DNA from: Saccopteryx bilineata
Lineage: Eukaryota; Chordata; Mammalia; Chiroptera; Emballonuridae
NCBI RefSeq assembly: GCF_036850765.1
Contig: NC_089495.1
Coordinates: 118,877,033-118,941,032 of the forward strand
Direction of reading: 5' to 3'
Length of the DNA stretch: 64,000 nucleotides
The stretch's first letter is position 1; each line of letters begins with the position of its first letter. The notes under the pieces were generated by a model. That model was not told the origin of the DNA and ran no database searches. It was given only the letters and a program-made list of their open reading frames with translations. The position numbers were made by a program, and so were the translations under genes. Of this stretch, positions 21,961 through 32,265 are shown in pieces.

Positions 21961-23155
21961 TCTTTTAATCATAATTTCAGAAGGAAATAAATCAAAGTAT
22001 CTAGCATGCCCAGAATAGTTATCTTGAACTTACAAAAGAAAGATCAATATACAAATATCAACCTTAAGACTGTTGCAGCCAATTTATTTTTTTATAACTT
22101 TATCATATTTAAAAATTTGTTCAATTTGGCCAATAGCATGGATAAATGGTTATTAACTCTGTGAATATAATACACTAGGTGATACAATTAATATGTTAAA
22201 TTGTAAAATTAGGATTTAAAAAGACCCCAACAGGATGGAAAAGAAGTTCAAGTTAACAGGTTAAATGTAGCAGGGTTCCATATATGTTCTATGTTCAAGT
22301 TGAAAACACAAATCCTAGAAAAAGATCTGACTTGATAGTATTTATGTAAACAAGACCTGTAATTAATTGTAATTGATTGCAAATTCAATATGAGTTAATT
22401 ATATGACGTGGTAACCAATTATATTAACCAAAGTTCAGGTACACCCCAAAATGAAGTATTTGTCTTAATATTATCTCAGCTGCTTGGAACCATATGAGTT
22501 GTAAACAGTCTGGGAACACAATCAGAAAACAGATGACTGGACTAGAGGCTTTTTATGGGTTGGTATTCATGATGGTGAGACATCCAAAGTCTATGCAACA
22601 TTAGAGGACATGGAGTTGGCTTCCACTTCCCCCAGAAAAGAGAAGATTTTGTTGAGGAAGAAAGGTAGCTGGTAGAAAGGTGTGATGGTTAGTGTTGAAT
22701 ATTAGAATAGTTGTCATTTCAAAGAAATAGATGAACTGTTTTTTTCTAGTTGGCAAAGTCTTAGGAACCAACTTTCAATACAAAGAACATTATAAAATCA
22801 GAGCTGTTCAGTTAAACAAGTGATGTCTTGTCAAGTAGCCAGCTACATGTTTCTAGACAAGTTCAAAGAAAGGGAGTTTGTAGAGGGATTTTTTTTTCAA
22901 GAAGGAAAGATAAACCAATATAATTTAAGCTTCTGTTGCATTGTCCAGCATTCAGTGCATGCAAAGCATGTTTTAGTGCTTTACCACCATGATAAATTCA
23001 TGAATAACATAAAAATCTGGGGGAATAACTAGGATTTACTATGATGCTAAACACACACAAATACATACACATTCAGTTGACTTCTCTACAATCTACTTCA
23101 ACCCTTTTCCTCACACAATACAAGTTCCTCATTTAATTCACTAGTTAAATTTTAC
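21961..23155. other. POSTN: POSTN intron 3, distal part
   Basis: About 1.2 kb in which I recognise no repeat or gene. Confidence 0.65.
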
Positions 23156-23220
23156 CTGCTGGGCATCCTTTCATTCCTTCCATTCTCATATAACCAGGGC
23201 AACATTCATATAGCACAGTC
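23156..23220 (-). CDS. POSTN: POSTN exon 3 (EMI domain, second half)
   Basis: This 65-nt exon finishes Thr73 and encodes residues 74-94 plus one base of Val95. It contains the hallmark EMI cysteine pair 79-80 in ECCPGY and Cys92. Splice sites are TGCAG| and GCAG|GTAAAA. It is the shortest exon seen and has unequal phases at its two ends, so skipping it would shift the frame. Confidence 0.94.
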
Positions 23221-23424
23221 CTGCATATTGGAAGAAAATCAACATTAAAATGAGAAACTATATAAAATACATTTTGACATAAACTTAGCAAAGCATATCA
23301 CTTACTGCCAGAATTTATTTTTGGAATATAGGAATCATTTATTTACTTTTACACCAAGGTATTTTTATTAGCTTGATTTTTCTCTGTGGTTTCATGGCAT
23401 TGCAGAAAAGTTTCAGGATCTTGA

Positions 23425-23655
23425 GCCAAAACAATGGAGCTTGGTTCCCAGTTCCAGTACTTAGTAGATGTGTGACCTTTATCAAGTCATTTAACAAAGC
23501 TGATTCTCAGTTTCTCAGACTATTTAATGTGAATATTGTAGCTCTGTCTACTCACAGGGTAGTTGTGAATGTCAAAAGTATGTTTCAGAAATCATTTTGT
23601 AAATTCCAAATAGCTATTTATGTTATTAGTATAAAGTTATTAAAACTAAGAATAT
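23425..23655 (+). mobile_element. MIR SINE fragment
   Basis: The core GTGTGACCTTTATCAAGTCATTTAAC followed by TCTCAGTTTCTCAG and a conserved right part matches the pattern of the ancient mammalian MIR SINE. It is strongly diverged. Confidence 0.7.
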
Positions 23656-23865
23656 AAAGAAATGCATTTCAATCAGTAAAAGCAATCCTGTTGCTAAGTA
23701 AAATACGCAATTTTTAATCTGAGTTGTCAATAGAGTTTTTATTTGATTATATTAAAGAAAACCTTTACCATCTTTTTTATTTTTGTATATTTTTAAAAGA
23801 CAATTTAAACATTTGTTTTAAGCTATGAGAATAAAATATTTTTAAAAATACTATCTTAGTCAAGG

Positions 23866-23937
23866 TTTGCTTGCTTAAATTTTCTGTCCTTTGCAAAAAT
23901 TAATTAAGGCAAAGGCCAGAAAATTTAAGCAAGCAAA
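23866..23937. repeat. Long imperfect hairpin in POSTN intron 2
   Basis: Two 29-nt arms (23866-23894 and 23909-23937) are reverse complements with one mismatch, separated by a 14-nt AT-rich loop. The arms contain TTTGCTTGCTTAAATTTTCTG. The surrounding sequence matches no repeat I know. Confidence 0.9.
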
Positions 23938-26404
23938 GATATGTGCAGAACAACTTTTTAAAAATTTACTGTATTTTGTGAGAAAATTATAACCTGAAAT
24001 CACCTATATAATTGCTTCCATTTTTTCATTTTACTAAAAGTATAATCCTGTTCTTCATTTTATCAAATTCCTTTTAATATTTTCTGGACTTTTCAAGATC
24101 TATTTTAAGTAGTATTTTTAATTAAAATTTGATATGTTGGTAGGATAAATAAAAGTACAGAAAAATTGTTTCTATACTCATCTATGGGAGTGAGAAATTT
24201 ATCTTCATTTCCTGAATAGGAAATTCATTTACACCCTGTAAGGGAATTTTATAAACCATACTGTTACTGGACCAATATACATCTTGGAAAATATCTTAAA
24301 TGTAGAAAACTTCATATTTTTTATTAGACTGTCCATTTACTATCCCCCCTCATTTCCAAAGCAACTGTTCATCTTGAAGACAAACATTTCTGTCAACTGA
24401 TACATAGGTTTCATAGGAAATTTTAGCACCTGCCAGTACATGGCAAATCTTCCTGTCAAAATTACTGATTTTTTTGGTTATTTGAAACTAGCTAGCAATT
24501 AGCATTTGCATTATTCCAGGGCACAGATATAAATGTGTTTGTGAAAATTTAAGGCACTTGGGGAAAACAAGCTAATATAATTAAACAAAGCAGATATTGT
24601 TATATGTCTGGTAAAAAGCCAGTCTTCAAAGCAGAAAATAAAATTAATAGAAAGAAAAAAATCTTGGCATATGTTTTGTATAAGCCTTGGTATCTCTAAT
24701 ATATTTAGATAATTAATACAAGATTATATCACACTTCCTAATTTCCAGGGAGGATATAATAAATGTTTCCCCTAAATATTTCAGAGAACAGGTCCTTTCT
24801 TATGTAGTTAATGTGAGTTCCAAATATGTTTTATGATAACCAAGAATATAAAGAACAAAGACATTTGGATACAGAGCTGTGGAGTTCCCAGCTGGGGTTT
24901 GGCCCACATCATGGCCAAGACCATTATCACTACTGACTTGTAATAGTAATTGTAAATGTGTGAATGACTCACAAGTCTACCAGATGTCTGCAAACTAATA
25001 AGGATAATATCTAAGTCAAAAAGTAACAACAGTTGAAATTCTATTAAGCCAATGAGTGAGAATAGGTAACAATGTCTTATGGTGTCGTACACTTGGTTAC
25101 CATGGGGAAGTACAGTCCAGCTAAGGCTATATGCCTTGAATATATGTTTCTTGTTTGGAAATAAAAATAATTCTATGCATTTTAAATAGGCATCTGCTCA
25201 CAACTCTTTTTCCCATCTGCATATATTCATTTGTTTAAAATAGTTAAAATAAAAGGACAATTGATATTGTTAGTTAGCAATTTCACATTTGTTCATTTAA
25301 TTTATCTTCAGAAACTCTGTATGTATTAAGTGCACATTTCACAGGTAAAAAATAATGAAAACTTTAAGAGGTTAAATGATTTCATATGTATTATTTGTAC
25401 CAATATTTTAAATTTAAGAATAAGTTTTTTATAATCCTCCAATCTTTTCACCCTATTTAGGGTAACTAGCATTTAATGATGTGCTAAGCAAGTCCTCCGA
25501 CAGATATTCTGCTTCTTAAAGTGTACCTCACTGTGAGTAGGTTCCAAATTAATAAGATGCAAGGAGTCATTTCCATGTTTCCTTGACTGGGAAGAGCACC
25601 TCTAGTCCTTTTGACTCAGTAACTTATTTTATCTATGACTCACTCCCTCATTTTAAAATGACAAATTTGGACTACATGAATAGCTATTAACCTTTACATG
25701 ACCAGGATTATATTTTTTCTACTAATAGTTATTAATAGATTAAACCAATATACATGTCCATCAAGTAATAAAAAATGTTTTCTAATTTTAAGTTAAATAG
25801 TGAAATAAAAAACTAAGTTAAAAGGTAAATGTCTTTTTGGTTACTGAAATAATAAATATAGTGGTGACTTCATGGACCCTTGGAATAGAATGACTGAATT
25901 AAATAAAGAGGTAAATTTCAAATCCTTTGCAACTTTACAATTTGATGAAAACTGAGTCAGTTAAAGTACTTCAGATAATTTCCAAATGACTGTAAGTAAA
26001 TATTATTTTGTGTCTCAAAAACCCTGATACTTTCGATGATTTTGTTCTTCCATCCCTTTTTATTTCTAAAATAAGTCAACTGAGGTATAAAGGTCAGTTG
26101 ACTTTCTTAAGAGAAAATAGGATGTAGAAATAACACAGTCAACCTCTCACACTGATTCTAAACCAAATCACCTTGTCATGTGATTTGCCGCCTGTGGACC
26201 TCTATGACACATAGGTTCAGGAATGAGAGTGCAGGGAGAAATGCAGGGAGAATTTCTTCATTCATGTATGTGATCCTTTCTTTAAAAAAAAGTTCACAAT
26301 TTGGGGAGTATTTTTAAGAAAAATGACGTGTATGCCCAAGGAACAGCACAGACATCACAGTATTGTCTTTGGAACTGGCCCATTAAGAAATAAAGGAGAC
26401 TTAC
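23938..26404. other. POSTN: POSTN intron 2, distal part
   Basis: About 2.5 kb of AT-rich sequence with no repeat or gene I can support. Confidence 0.6.
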
Positions 26405-26503
26405 GTTTTCTTTCCACAGATGGCACCTTGGTACCAGTTCCTACAAGTGCTGAAGTATTTCTTTTTGGTTCCTAAAATCTGTTGAAGGGCACAGACATTT
26501 GGG
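26405..26503 (-). CDS. POSTN: POSTN exon 2 (EMI domain, first half)
   Basis: The 99-nt exon completes Gly40, encodes residues 41-72 and gives two bases of Thr73. It carries the first half of the EMI domain with cysteines 44, 60 and 69. In periostin the EMI domain mediates self-association and binding to fibronectin, and Cys60 is the residue known to form intermolecular bonds (family knowledge). The acceptor is TTTCAAG rather than the usual CAG, preceded by a long T tract; the donor is AAAAC|GTAAGT. Intron 2 downstream is about 3.2 kb. Confidence 0.94.
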
Positions 26504-26632
26504 CTTGAAAGGTAAAAAAAAAAAAAGAAAGAGAGTTAATGTCCCAATGACAGCTAGTTTTTCTTAATATCTGCAGGTAAGATGGTTAAAAATATTAATA
26601 TGTAGATTTCATTTTCAAAGATGTTAATTAGT

Positions 26633-27021
26633 GATGCCCTGGCCGGTTGGCTCAGTGGTAGAGCATCAGCCCAGCGTGTGGAAGTCCCGGGATCGATTCT
26701 TGGCCAGGGCACCCAGGAGAAGCACCCATCTGCTTCTCCACCCTTCCCCCCTCTCCTTTCTCTCTGTCTCTCTCTTGCCCTCCCACAGCCAAGGCTCCAC
26801 TGGAGCAAAGTTGGCCCAGGTGCTGAGAATGGCTCCATGCCGTCCACTTCAGGCCCTAGAATGGCTCTGGTTGCAGCCAAGTAATGTCCCAGATGGACCG
26901 AGCATCGTCTCCTGGTGGGCATGCTGGGTGGATCCTGGTCCAGCGCATGCGGGAGTCTGTCTGCCTTCCTTTCCATTCTTTGGCCCTGCCACCCCCTCTA
27001 ACTTTAGAAAAATACCAAAAA
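26633..27021 (+). mobile_element. Rhin-1-like SINE (family A) in intron 1
   Basis: A 389-bp SINE with head GCCCTGGCCGGTTGGCTCAGTGG and B box GGGATCGATTCTTGGCC. A perfect 16-bp duplication AAAGATGTTAATTAGT lies at 26617-26632 and 27022-27037. Confidence 0.92.
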
Positions 27022-27037
27022 AAAGATGTTAATTAGT

Positions 27038-28166
27038 ATTGAACAGACCTGATTTTTGATCCAATCCTACTGAATCATTAAAAAAAAAATAAAGTGTTGG
27101 GTTTTTTTGCAGGAAAGAGAAGAGAAATTATATAACCCTGAGAGTTAAATGCTAGTGTTTCAAAAGTTACTCTAATAGGATTATAAAAGCAGCATTAAGT
27201 TTAATGCAATTTAATTTTCATAGGTCTTATTACTTTTAATTATAAATGATCCATTGACCTTTTTAAACTAAACACTGCTCATTTGGGATGTGAGGGATCC
27301 TTTAGGGTTCTCTGGAACAATGGGATTTCAGAGAACAAAAGAGACAAGTTTTGCTATGTCCACAGACACTATAATCTGTAATTGTCTAAGTAAGCCATCA
27401 CAGAAATAAATGAGGGCTATATTTAAAATATGACTGCACAAAGGAAAATTTATTTCTTTGGATGGAAGTAATAGACCAGAACATCCTCTGCCAGAATTTT
27501 AAGTGTTTTTCTCTGATAAAGAGATAGAAGTCTTATTTGCACTGTGAGGAAAGGGCTTTTGAACATTATGAGAATCCCTCTAAGACCCAGAAAAAAGTGC
27601 CAAGATCCCTTTCAAAAAAATCCTAAACGGTTGGGTAAGATATTAAATTATGAAATGATTTTAAACATGCTAATTGTAGTTGAGTTTGTTCTAGGAAACA
27701 TCAATTATTTTGAATCTAAAACTTAAAAGATTTCTTAAATGCTTCCCCCCCCCCCAAATCAGATAACTAATTACATTACCCACCCATGGTTTAATTTTTA
27801 TACAGAACTTAAATAAAAATTTCTGTCACATCATGTAAGATATTTCAAATCTATTTACATAATGAGAGACTCTAACCAGAGATTCTTTAATTTTGAAAAT
27901 CTCTTTCCAGATTTTGGAAGGAAATAAAAGCACAAGTAAACTACATCATAAAGAAATCCCTGTTAAATGTTGTTAATTAGATTAGAATTATATAACATTT
28001 CATGAAAAGCAATTATACACATTTTGAAAGTTAAAGTTTGAAACATAGAACTACAGAATACTGATTATTTTTTCATTTTTCTTATTACTTTGTGCAAAAG
28101 AAAACATGTATACTTGCACATAAAACAAGCTAGAGAAGGAAAAAGAATTTATAACTTCTGACTTAC
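27038..28166. other. POSTN: POSTN intron 1, proximal part
   Basis: AT-rich, with a C13 run near 27748. No repeat element or gene recognised. Confidence 0.65.
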
Positions 28167-28285
28167 CCCTGATCCCGGCCCCTGATACGGCTATGAGCCA
28201 AAATTTTGTCATAATGGCCATTGGCATTTGCAGGGTTAAAAACAGCCAGCAAGAGTAGAGAGAATGCATGTAAGAAAGGAATCAT
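28167..28285 (-). CDS. POSTN: POSTN exon 1 coding part (signal peptide)
   Basis: This 119-nt coding segment encodes residues 1-39 and two bases of codon 40. The ATG at 28285 has A at -3 and is the first one downstream of the TATA box. Residues 1-21 form a signal peptide: a leucine-rich core at 10-13 and an Ala-X-Ala type end at 19-21, so cleavage is expected after residue 21. The rest, ending HSRIRGRDQ, is the short linker before the EMI domain. The donor is GG|GTAAGT and the exon ends in phase 2. The product enters the secretory pathway. Confidence 0.95.
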
Positions 28286-28348
28286 CTTTTGCCTCTCTGT
28301 TGCAGTTCATCCACAGAGAACTAGCAGTGGGATTTGGAGAGCTCAGAG

Positions 28349-28356
28349 TTTATATA
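28349..28356 (-). promoter_or_regulatory. POSTN: POSTN TATA box / core promoter
   Basis: TATATAAA on the minus strand lies 64-71 bp upstream of the POSTN initiation codon. A TATA box of this type would place transcription start about 30 bp downstream, near 28325, giving a 5' UTR of about 40 nt. The start site is inferred from the spacing, not observed. No CpG island surrounds it, which fits a tissue-restricted TATA promoter. Confidence 0.8.
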
Positions 28357-30075
28357 CATGTCAGAGAAGTGGGAGGGAGCACTTATCAACGTTGGGAATC
28401 TGAACTCCGAAGAAAACTTCAGCAACTTCAAGCAGTCAGCTACAAGCCGCTTACTGAACACACTGAGCCTTTTCTTTTTACTCATTATGAAGAAGATATT
28501 TATGTTTATATTATTTATATTTCTCCTTATTTTAAATACGTGGCTCATTTCAATTTTGTTCTTTGGTGATCTAGAGGGACCTTTTAATGGAAAATCATTT
28601 TGTTTGGATTTGAAGGAATATTGTGCCCTCCATCCTGTCAGACTGCATGTTCCTAGGCTCAATCTGGTAATCATTTGGTTTTGTCACATCTTGTCATATC
28701 AGTTCACATCAGAAGGGAAAAGTAACTGTTTTTCTTTTTCCACCAGAAAACAAACGAAGATTTAAGTTTAAGAATCACAAAAGAGTAATGGCTGTTGATT
28801 AAAAACAAATGTTGACTGGACTCAACACTTGCACGGCATATGAAATAAGAATTCTAAGTTGCTGACATGTGAGGGAGACCACATTTTCCCTGCAGTCCTA
28901 CTGAGGCGCTCCCTCCCTTCCCCAGGAAGAGAGGCAGTTAACGTAGAGCCACGTCTGGCAAGTTTCCCTAACTCTTGAAACAAAGCAGAAAAGGAAAACA
29001 TCTGAGCTTTATTGTTTATTCATTACATACTTCACATGATGTTCAAAATCTCTAGGCAGCATATCCACAGATAACCACTGGTCAAAAGTATCACCTATTG
29101 GAAAACAGTATTACTGATCTAACTGTATGTAACAGAATAATTACATTCATATTAAGAAACAGGGATGTTGCCAGGGCTGTCCTGATTTTATCAAGAGTAA
29201 TAGTCTTTTAATGTTACACTATGCAGTTCCTAGTCAAGGTAATATGCATTCTCACCACCCTGCACATGATATATCAAATCTTCAGAACATTTTGGATAAA
29301 ATTAATCTGAATTTTAGAAGTCAGCAATAAGCTAAAATGATACCTGCAACAAGTCTCCTTGAATAAACAAGTTACATACTACCCTAAAGTCAAAGTGTAA
29401 TCCAAATGTTTCTTGTGGCAAAGTGCTTCTGGTGGAATAGCACATCAGTTTTGCTTCCCCACTGGTAATACAGAGAAATTACACACTAAATATTGGTGTT
29501 GTCCAATTGAAAGGACTATTGGGGTGGATCGATCAGACAGAGAGAGCCTATTTAGTTATATTTCTGTGAATGAAATTATTCTAACTTCATCTGTATGTTG
29601 CTGACATACTTTATATAATAGATTTCTATTACTCTTATGTTATGCAATGGTAGGTGGTTTACAGTTGCTTATTGAGAAGATGAAAGATTTTATGAAACTA
29701 ATTCTTACTTAATGACAGCAAATTAGCTGCTAGAACATTATTGATAACATAGTTACATAAAAGTCTTCAATTCTAGACTGCTTAGACATTTCAATGTAGA
29801 TTACTTATTTGAAGACATAACAAGAGAATTTTGGAATTACAGAAAAATAAAGCAAACTTAAAGAAATCTCTCTAATATCACCACTATAAATAGTAATTTA
29901 CTCTTTACTGGGATGCTCACTCCTATTAATGCAACCCTTTTTATTTACGTAGCTGTAACTGTTTATAAGCTTTCCTGTATTGAAGCTAAAATCTGCTTCA
30001 ATCAAAAGTGATTTGATAGAAGAGAAAGTAACAAGTTACAAAAAGAAAGAGATATAGATTTGGATAATATGTATT
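28357..30075. other. POSTN upstream region
   Basis: Sequence upstream of the TATA box. No repeat, exon or RNA gene is recognisable. Enhancers may be present but cannot be read from sequence alone. Confidence 0.6.
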
Positions 30076-30087
30076 AAGAGTATAAGA

Positions 30088-31999
30088 CTAACATCATATT
30101 AAATGGCACAAAACTGAAGGCTTTTCCCCTTAAATCAGGAACAAGACAGGGTTGTCCACTGTCTCCACTCTTATTTAATGTGGTACTAGAGGTTCTAGCC
30201 AGAGCAATCAGACAAGACAAAAAAATAAAAGGCATCCATATTGGAAAAGAAGAAGTAAAGGTATCACTTTTTGCAGATGATATGATCCTATACATCAAAA
30301 ACCCCAAAGACTCCACAAAAAGACTACTAGAAACAATAAGCCAATACAGTAAGGTTGCAGGATACAAAACTAACATACAGAAGTCAATAGCCTTTCTATA
30401 TGCCAACAATGAAACATTTGAGAATGAACTCAAAAGAATAATCCCCTTCACGATTGCAAAAAAAAAAAAAAAATACCTAGGAATAAACATAACAAAGAAT
30501 GTAAAGGACTTATATAATGAAAACTATAAACCATTGTTAAGGGAAATCAAAAAAGATATAATGAGATGGAAAAATATTCCTTGTTCTTGGTTACAAAGAA
30601 TAAATATAATCAAGATGGCCATATTACCCAAAGCAATATACAAATTTAATGCAATTCCCATCAAAATTCCAATGACATTTTTTAAAGAAATGGAGCAAAA
30701 AATCATCAGATTTATATGGAACTATAAAAAACGCCGAATAGCCAAAGCAATCCTAAGGAAAAAGAATGAAGCTGGGGGCATTACAATACCTGACTTCAAA
30801 CTCTATTATAGGGCCACGACAATCAAAACAGCTTGATATTGGCAGAAAAATAGACACTCAGATCAATGGAACAAAATAGAAAACCCAGAAATAAAACCAC
30901 ATATATATAGTCAAATAATTTTTGATAAAGGGGCCAACAACACACAATGGAGAAAAGAAAGCCTCTTCAATAAATGGTGCTGGGAAACTGGAAAGCCACA
31001 TGCAAAAGAATGAAACTGGGCTATAGTTTGTCCCCCTGTACTAAAATTAACTCAAAATGGATCAAAGATCTAAACATAAGACCTGAAACAATTAAGTACA
31101 TAGAAGAAGACATAGGTACTCAACTCATGGACCTGGGTTTCAAAGAGCATTTTATGAATTTGACTCCAAAGGCAAGAGAAGTGAAGGCAAAAATTAATGA
31201 ATGGGACTACATCAGACTAAGAAGTTTTTGCTCAGCAAGAGAAACTGATAACAAAATAAACAGAAAGCCAACTAAATGGGAAATGATATTTTCAAACAAC
31301 AGCTCAGATAAGGGCCTAATATCCAAAATATACAAAGAACTCATAAAACTCAACAACAAACAAACAAACAATCCAATAAAAAAATGGGAAGAAGACATGA
31401 ACAGACACTTCTCCCAGGAAGAAATACAAATGGCCAACAGATATATAAAAAGATGCTCATCTTCTTTAGTTATTAGAGAAATGCAAATCAAAATGGCAAT
31501 GAGATACCACCTCACACCTGTTAGATTAGCTATTATTAACAAGACAGGTAATAGCAAATGTTGGAGAGGCTGTGGAGAAAAAGGAACCCTCATACACTGT
31601 TGGTGGGAATGTAAAGTAGTACAACCATTATGGAAGAAACTATGGTGGTTTCTCAAAAAACGGAAAATAGAACTACCTTATGACCCAGCAATCCCTCTAC
31701 TGGGTATATACCCCAAAAACTCAGAAACATTGATACGTAAAGACACATGCAGCCCCATGTTTATTGCAGCATTGTTCACAGTGGCCAGGACATGGAAACA
31801 ACCAAAAAGCCCGTCAATAGATGACTGGATAAAGAAGATGTGGCACATATCCACTATGGAATACTACTCAGCCATAAGAAATGATGACATCAGTTCATTT
31901 ACAGCAAAATGGTGGGATCTTGATAACATTATACGAAGTGAAATAAGTAAATCAGAAAAAACCAGGAACTGCATTATTCCATATGTAGGTGGGACATAA
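30088..31999 (+). pseudogene. L1 copy 2 ORF2 fragment
   Basis: Contains the reverse-transcriptase FADD motif, the thumb and the C-terminal Cys/His cluster. Lesions compared with the other copies are a TGA at 30834-30836 (the TGG of YWQ) and a 1-bp loss near 30986, after which the frame is open to the natural TAA at 31997-31999. Confidence 0.9.
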
Positions 32000-32253
32000 A
32001 AGTGAGACTAAGAGACATTGATAAGAGCGTGGTGGTTACAGGGGGAGAGGGAGAGGGAAAGGGAGAGGGGAAGGGGGAGGGGCACAAAGAAAACTATTAA
32101 TAGATAGAAGGTGACAGAGGACAATCTGACTTTGGGTGATGGATATGCAACATAATTGAATGACAAGATAACCTGGACATGTTATCTTTGAATATATGTA
32201 TCCTGATTTATTGATGTCACCCCATTAAAAAAATAAAATTATTAAAATAAAAA
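30088..32253 (+). mobile_element. 5'-truncated young L1 (copy 2)
   Basis: About 2.17 kb, beginning inside ORF2 at a point equivalent to 6808 in copy 1, and ending with the L1 3' UTR and A-rich tail. It is flanked by AAGAGTATAAGA at 30076-30087 and 32254-32265 (the first As may belong to the tail). Typical product of incomplete target-primed reverse transcription. Confidence 0.93.
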
Positions 32254-32265
32254 AAGAGTATAAGA

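Larger units (their letters stand above)
87..28325 (-). other. POSTN: POSTN gene, exons 1-14 of a partial gene (periostin)
   Basis: Fourteen exons on the minus strand join into one frame of 631 codons plus one base, with GT-AG at every intron and phases that match at each junction. The encoded protein is periostin, a secreted matricellular protein of the FAS1 family that binds integrins, collagen I, fibronectin and tenascin-C in connective tissue, periodontal ligament, bone and wounds (family knowledge). Visible domains are a signal peptide (1-21), EMI domain (about 40-94), FAS1-1 (97-230), FAS1-2 (234-365), FAS1-3 (368-492) and FAS1-4 (496-628). Cysteines 44, 60, 69, 79, 80, 92, 208, 311, 333, 467 and 472 are present. 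The variable C-terminal exons and 3' UTR lie before base 1. No frame break suggests a pseudogene. TGFBI is the close paralogue, but the residue-level match is to periostin. Confidence 0.97.

Noticed and set aside
26504..26533. Non-CAG acceptor (CAAG) at exon 2 as a sign of a broken gene
   Set aside because: AG is present after a pyrimidine tract, the phase matches exon 1 and the protein reads through correctly, so it is a normal if less common acceptor.
28334..28765. 143-codon plus-strand frame across the POSTN promoter as a divergent gene
   Set aside because: No homology recognised and no splice or start context; it overlaps the POSTN first exon and promoter on the other strand and looks like chance.
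30180..31999. Two long frames upstream of POSTN as a candidate neighbouring gene
   Set aside because: They lie inside a 5'-truncated L1 with a target-site duplication.
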